From Pedobacter polysacchareus (GTDB taxonomy: Bacteria > Bacteroidota > Bacteroidia > Sphingobacteriales > Sphingobacteriaceae), in contig NZ_JAHYSS010000005.1 of the NCBI RefSeq assembly GCF_019802255.1, positions 372,001 through 436,000 of the forward strand: a DNA stretch of 64,000 nucleotides. The letters run 5' to 3'. The notes beneath the pieces are model-generated. The model searched no databases. It saw nothing but the letters and a program-made list of their open reading frames with translations, and was not told where the DNA came from. Positions 60,891 to 64,000 of the stretch are shown here, piece after piece. The position numbers were made by a program, and so were the translations under genes. Positions within the stretch are counted from its first letter, which is position 1, and each line of letters opens with the position of its first letter.

Positions 60891-62459
60891 TTAAAATGGA
60901 GCGTCATCGTCATGCATATCGTCCATTCTGGATGGCTTGATGATGACGTTTCCTGCTGGGCGGTCAAAATCCTGCGAAGGAGCCATGCCTGCGCTGGTGC
61001 TGTCCATAGAGAAGGAAGTAGGTGCCGCAAAATTGTCTTCCAGATCTGTAAATTTAACGTATTTACCGATGAATCGTAAGGGAACAATACCGGTTTCACC
61101 GTTACGGTGTTTCGCGATAATTACCTCTCCAATACCTGCTTGTGAACGTCCTTGCTCATCTTCTGTAATGCCGTAATATTCCGGTCTGTATAAGAAGAGC
61201 ACCATATCCGCATCCTGCTCAATGGAACCGGATTCACGTAAATCCGATAGCATCGGGCGTTTACCATTCTGACCTGGTCTGCTCTCTACCGCACGACTCA
61301 GCTGAGAAAGTGCCAGTACAGGAACGTTTAGTTCTTTAGCCACAGATTTCAGGGCCCTGGAGATGCTACCAATCTCCTGCTCCCTGTTTCCACCACCGCC
61401 TTCACCTTTACCATGCATCAACTGCAAGTAATCGATGATGATCAGCTGTAAGTCGTATTGTGATTTTAACCTTCTGCATTTCGCTCTGAACTCAAAGATG
61501 TTCAAGGCAGGGGTATCGTCAATTAATAATGGCGCTTCTGTTAAGGTGCCGATTTTGCTATGGAGCTGCTGCCATTCCCACTCCGCAAGGTTTCCTTTTC
61601 TGATTTTCTCCTGCTCGATTTCTGTTTCTCCGGAAATCAAACGATTCACCAACTGTACTGAGGACATCTCCAGGGAGAATACCACCACGGGACGTTTGAA
61701 ATCTACTGCCGCGTTTCTTGCGCAGGTCAGTACGAAGGCCGTCTTTCCCATCGCCGGACGTGCCGCGATGATCACTAAATCTGAAGGCTGCCATCCACCG
61801 GTAATCCGGTCTAAGTCGGTAAAACCGGAAGGTACCCCCGTTAAACCGTCGCTTTTTCCGCGAAGCGCTTCTAAAGTGGCTAAAGATTGTTTTACAATCT
61901 CATCCATTTTCTGGGTGTCCCTGCGCAGGTTATTCTGTGCAATGTCAAACAGGTTTTTCTCTGCATGATCCAGCAGGTCGAAAATATCTGTGGTGTCCTC
62001 GTAAGCATTTTGGATGATCTCAGAAGAGATCCTGATCAGCTCTCTCTGGATATATTTTTGAGAAATGATCCTCGAATGGTATTCAATGTTGGCTGCAGAA
62101 GCAACCCTGTTGGTTAAATTGGTGATATAGTAAGCACCGCCTACCATCTCCAGTAAACCCAGGTTTCTCAGTTCTGCGGTAACGGTTAAAATATCTACAG
62201 GTTTTGATTTCTGGAATAATAAGGCAATGGCCTCGAAGATTTTTTTATGCGCTTCCGCATAGAATACTTCTGGTTTTAAGATGTCAATTACAGTAGATAG
62301 GGCGTCCTTTTCTAGCATTAAAGCACCTAAAACAGCTTCTTCAAGGTCTAATGCCTGAGGTGGTATCTTTCCCATGGTATTCATGGAATTGCTGATTCTG
62401 GCCTTTCTGGCAGTGAAGGTAGCTTTATCTTGTCCTTGATTTCCGTTGTCGTTACTCAT
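60891..62459 (-). CDS. dnaB: Replicative DNA helicase
   Basis: The 522-residue protein has the DnaB N-terminal domain (IPPQALDLEEAVLGALMLEKDALSTVIDILKPEVF) and a RecA-type core. The core has Walker A AARPAMGKTAFVLTCARN, Walker B LQLIIIDYLQLM, and LSQLSRAVESRPGQNGKRPMLSDLRESGSIEQDADMVLFLYR at the hexamer arginine-finger end. It unwinds DNA at the fork. The ATG at 62459 is preferred over a GTG six bases earlier. The C-terminal tail of about 60 residues is low in complexity and poorly conserved. It converges on the ChrA gene with 10 bases between. Confidence 0.96.
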   Translation of the reverse strand: MSNDNGNQGQDKATFTARKARISNSMNTMGKIPPQALDLEEAVLGALMLEKDALSTVIDILKPEVFYAEAHKKIFEAIALLFQKSKPVDILTVTAELRNLGLLEMVGGAYYITNLTNRVASAANIEYHSRIISQKYIQRELIRISSEIIQNAYEDTTDIFDLLDHAEKNLFDIAQNNLRRDTQKMDEIVKQSLATLEALRGKSDGLTGVPSGFTDLDRITGGWQPSDLVIIAARPAMGKTAFVLTCARNAAVDFKRPVVVFSLEMSSVQLVNRLISGETEIEQEKIRKGNLAEWEWQQLHSKIGTLTEAPLLIDDTPALNIFEFRAKCRRLKSQYDLQLIIIDYLQLMHGKGEGGGGNREQEIGSISRALKSVAKELNVPVLALSQLSRAVESRPGQNGKRPMLSDLRESGSIEQDADMVLFLYRPEYYGITEDEQGRSQAGIGEVIIAKHRNGETGIVPLRFIGKYVKFTDLEDNFAAPTSFSMDSTSAGMAPSQDFDRPAGNVIIKPSRMDDMHDDDAPF

Positions 62460-62642
62460 GGTCACAAAAATATGGAAAAATTAGGGCCTTTGCTTAATTC
62501 TTTTATGAACATTTAAAAAGAGTAATTAATGGATTTGCAGTTGTAAATTTAAGGAAGGCCGGATTTTCTCAGCCGAACTATGTGGAAAACAGTGGTTTAG
62601 CGCGCTCGGAAAATTGGTTTCCTTAAATCGCATTATTTCAGC

Positions 62643-62650
62643 TATTTTTG
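62643..62650 (+). promoter_or_regulatory. Candidate -7 box of rlmB
   Basis: TATTTTTG matches TAnnTTTG and lies 19 bases before the rlmB start. No TTTG is at the standard distance. The 204-base gap between divergent dnaB and rlmB shows no other feature. Confidence 0.4.
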
Positions 62651-62669
62651 CGCTTCAATTTTAAGAAAG

Positions 62670-63440
62670 ATGGAACATTCGAGGAGACCTGCGAGAGCTA
62701 AAGAAAATAATGAATTCGTATTTGGCATACGAGCTGTAATAGAAGCTATTAAAGCTGGTAAAGATATTGAAAGTATTTATATTCAGCGTGGATTAGGCGG
62801 CGATCTGATCGTGGAGCTGAAAGGATATTTGAAAGATGTAGATGCACCAGTTCATAATGTTCCGGTAGAAAAGCTGAACAGAATGACCTTAAAGAATCAC
62901 CAGGGTGTGATTGCGGTGATTTCTGCCATTACTTTCCAGAAAATTGAAGACATTATCCCGGCGGTTTATGAGAAAGGTGAAGTGCCATTGGTATTGATCC
63001 TGGATGGCATTACCGATGTGCGTAATATGGGGGCAATTGCCAGAACAGCGGCTTGTGCCGGTGCACATGCCATCATTGTACCTACTAAAAACTCAGCACA
63101 GATCAATGCAGATGCGATTAAAACTTCGGCAGGAGCATTATTCAGCATTCCGGTATGCAGACACCCGAACCTTCATAAAGTAGCTTTGTACTTGCAGGAT
63201 TGTGGTTTGCAGATTGTTGCCTGTACAGAAAAAACCAATGATTTGATTTATGCACCTGATTATACTGCACCTACAGCAATTGTAATGGGAGCAGAGGATG
63301 AAGGGATTTCAAATGACATCATGAGAATGGCAAATCACCTGGCTAAAATCCCGATGATTGGAGAGATCAGCTCACTAAATGTGTCTGTTTCGGCAGGTGT
63401 AATTCTTTACGAAGCGATCAGACAGCGTCAGACCCTATAA
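62670..63440 (+). CDS. rlmB: 23S rRNA (guanosine-2'-O)-methyltransferase RlmB-like
   Basis: The 256-residue SpoU-family protein has a small N-terminal substrate-binding domain (EFVFGIRAVIEAIKAGKDIESIYIQRG) and a SPOUT knot domain with PLVLILDGITDVRNMGAIARTAACAGAHAIIVP, AIVMGAEDEGIS and EISSLNVSVSAGVILYEAI. These are the three TrmH/SpoU motifs (motif 1 Asn/Arg, motif 2 Gly-rich, motif 3 SLNVSVA). RlmB methylates G2251 of 23S rRNA in E. coli; the exact target here is inferred from length and start. It ends in a strong terminator. Confidence 0.9.
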   Translation: MEHSRRPARAKENNEFVFGIRAVIEAIKAGKDIESIYIQRGLGGDLIVELKGYLKDVDAPVHNVPVEKLNRMTLKNHQGVIAVISAITFQKIEDIIPAVYEKGEVPLVLILDGITDVRNMGAIARTAACAGAHAIIVPTKNSAQINADAIKTSAGALFSIPVCRHPNLHKVALYLQDCGLQIVACTEKTNDLIYAPDYTAPTAIVMGAEDEGISNDIMRMANHLAKIPMIGEISSLNVSVSAGVILYEAIRQRQTL

Positions 63441-63466
63441 TTTTAAGAATTTATGTTTTGATATTT

Positions 63467-63500
63467 TGGGAGCCTGCAAAACAGGCTCCCATTTTTTTTA
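63467..63500 (+). terminator. Intrinsic terminator of rlmB
   Basis: A 10-bp stem (TGGGAGCCTG and CAGGCTCCCA) with a 5-base loop and a run of eight T after it. It runs into the last codons of the convergent Hsp70-like gene. Confidence 0.92.
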
Positions 63501-64000
63501 AGCTTCTTCGAACAAGTATCCGCTGTAGGCCAGTCCTTTGGCTACACTGATAAAGTTGTCGCCTGAGTTGACCGGCACGCCGGGAAATCTGCTGTTAAAC
63601 AAATCTTTTACTGCTGATACCATGGAAGTTCCACCAGTCAGGAATAAGCTGTCTATCTCTGCAGGATTGATCTTGTTTTTCGTTAAAAACTCTTCCAGAT
63701 ACAGACTGATCTTTCTTAAATCCTTCTGAATAATTTTATTGTATTGCTCCAGGGTCACCTCCTGATCAATATCGATCTCCATATTGTGGTACACAAATGG
63801 AGCCGCTTCCTGTTTCGATAAACTAACCTTTGTTTTCTCAATAGATTGAAATACGGAATAACCCAGGTTATGGTCCGTTAAGGTAATCAGGTTTTTGAAT
63901 TTAGGGGCCTGTTTAGAGTAATGGTAATAGGTTTGGATGTCATTCCTCACCTTGATGCCATTAAAGAAGTTCATTTGCTCCCAGGAACATATGTTGCTGA
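63498..64000 (-). CDS. Hsp70-family (YegD-like) protein, C-terminal part
   Basis: About 167 residues of the C-terminal part are visible; the frame stays open to the window end, so the start is outside. ATG at 63974 is internal, preceded in frame by SNICSWEQ. The block LFLTGGTSMVSAVKDLFNSRFPG matches the adenosine/phosphate-2 motif of actin-like Hsp70 proteins (LTGGSS). IDIDQEVTLEQYNKII and KTKVSLSKQE resemble the YegD/Hsp70-like subfamily that lacks the usual substrate-binding domain. It is probably an ATP-driven chaperone-like protein; its clients are unknown. Confidence 0.85.
   Translation of the reverse strand, partial: SNICSWEQMNFFNGIKVRNDIQTYYHYSKQAPKFKNLITLTDHNLGYSVFQSIEKTKVSLSKQEAAPFVYHNMEIDIDQEVTLEQYNKIIQKDLRKISLYLEEFLTKNKINPAEIDSLFLTGGTSMVSAVKDLFNSRFPGVPVNSGDNFISVAKGLAYSGYLFEEA

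Noticed and set aside
1-64000. CRISPR arrays, tRNA/rRNA genes and insertion sequences
   Set aside because: No regularly spaced direct repeats, no tRNA cloverleaf or rRNA segments, and no transposase gene were recognised.

Overview
The window looks like a chromosomal segment of a Bacteroidota bacterium of the Sphingobacteriaceae (Pedobacter-like). This rests on the moderately AT-rich coding sequence, weak Shine-Dalgarno signals, several good TAnnTTTG -7 boxes, and lineage-typical genes (S46 dipeptidyl peptidase, DUF3667, DUF3347, NupG-like permease, bifunctional nuclease, CDGSH protein, a small Lys/Gln-rich MAKSQATF protein). No rRNA, tRNA, CRISPR array or insertion sequence was recognised. 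The species assignment is inference.

Bases 1-24.6 kb form a surface-glycan/glycolipid region. It holds the end of a flippase and glycosyltransferases of several folds (GT8, two GT14-like, a GT-C/GT39-like membrane enzyme, three GT2, one GT4). It also has two GMC-family dehydrogenases each with a small signal-bearing partner, a HAD phosphatase next to a UbiA-type (phosphoribosyl)transferase, a second UbiA enzyme and a lipoprotein glycoside hydrolase. A long minus-strand gene run (22.3 to 15.6 kb) carries a small membrane protein, a GT14, a dTDP-sugar ketoisomerase, a sugar aminotransferase, a TIGR04325 methyltransferase-like protein, an ABC exporter and a protein with terpene-cyclase-like repeats. 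Most of a lipid-linked sugar or glycolipid pathway seems to be here; the nucleotide-sugar precursor genes are not.

Bases 24.6-37.2 kb hold a compact minus-strand natural-product operon: a hybrid NRPS-PKS-aminotransferase (A-PCP-KS-AT-ACP-AMT, 2220 aa), an NRPS (C-A with inserted N-methyltransferase-PCP-TE, 1742 aa) and a dedicated Sfp-type phosphopantetheinyl transferase. Specificity residues read by eye suggest Asp as starter, malonyl-CoA as extender, conversion of the beta-keto group to beta-amino, and glycine N-methylated to sarcosine. The predicted core is a 3,4-diaminoadipoyl-sarcosine. The two large genes lie in the same reading frame, separated by one TAA and four codons. This is the best candidate for a new system in the window.

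Bases 37.6-64 kb are mostly housekeeping and conserved genes: a CDGSH protein, a DPP11-like peptidase, then a tightly packed plus-strand run (free Met-sulfoxide reductase, 3-methyladenine glycosylase, kynureninase, bestrophin, HDAC-like deacetylase, topoisomerase III, MBL hydrolase). After that come a MiaA-type enzyme, an outer-membrane barrel, a DUF3347 lipoprotein, citrate synthase, NupG-like permease, bifunctional nuclease, EtfAB, a TPR protein, ChrA-like transporter, DnaB, RlmB and the end of an Hsp70-like gene. Several strong hairpin terminators and one elaborate palindromic element (38.55-38.66 kb) lie between genes.
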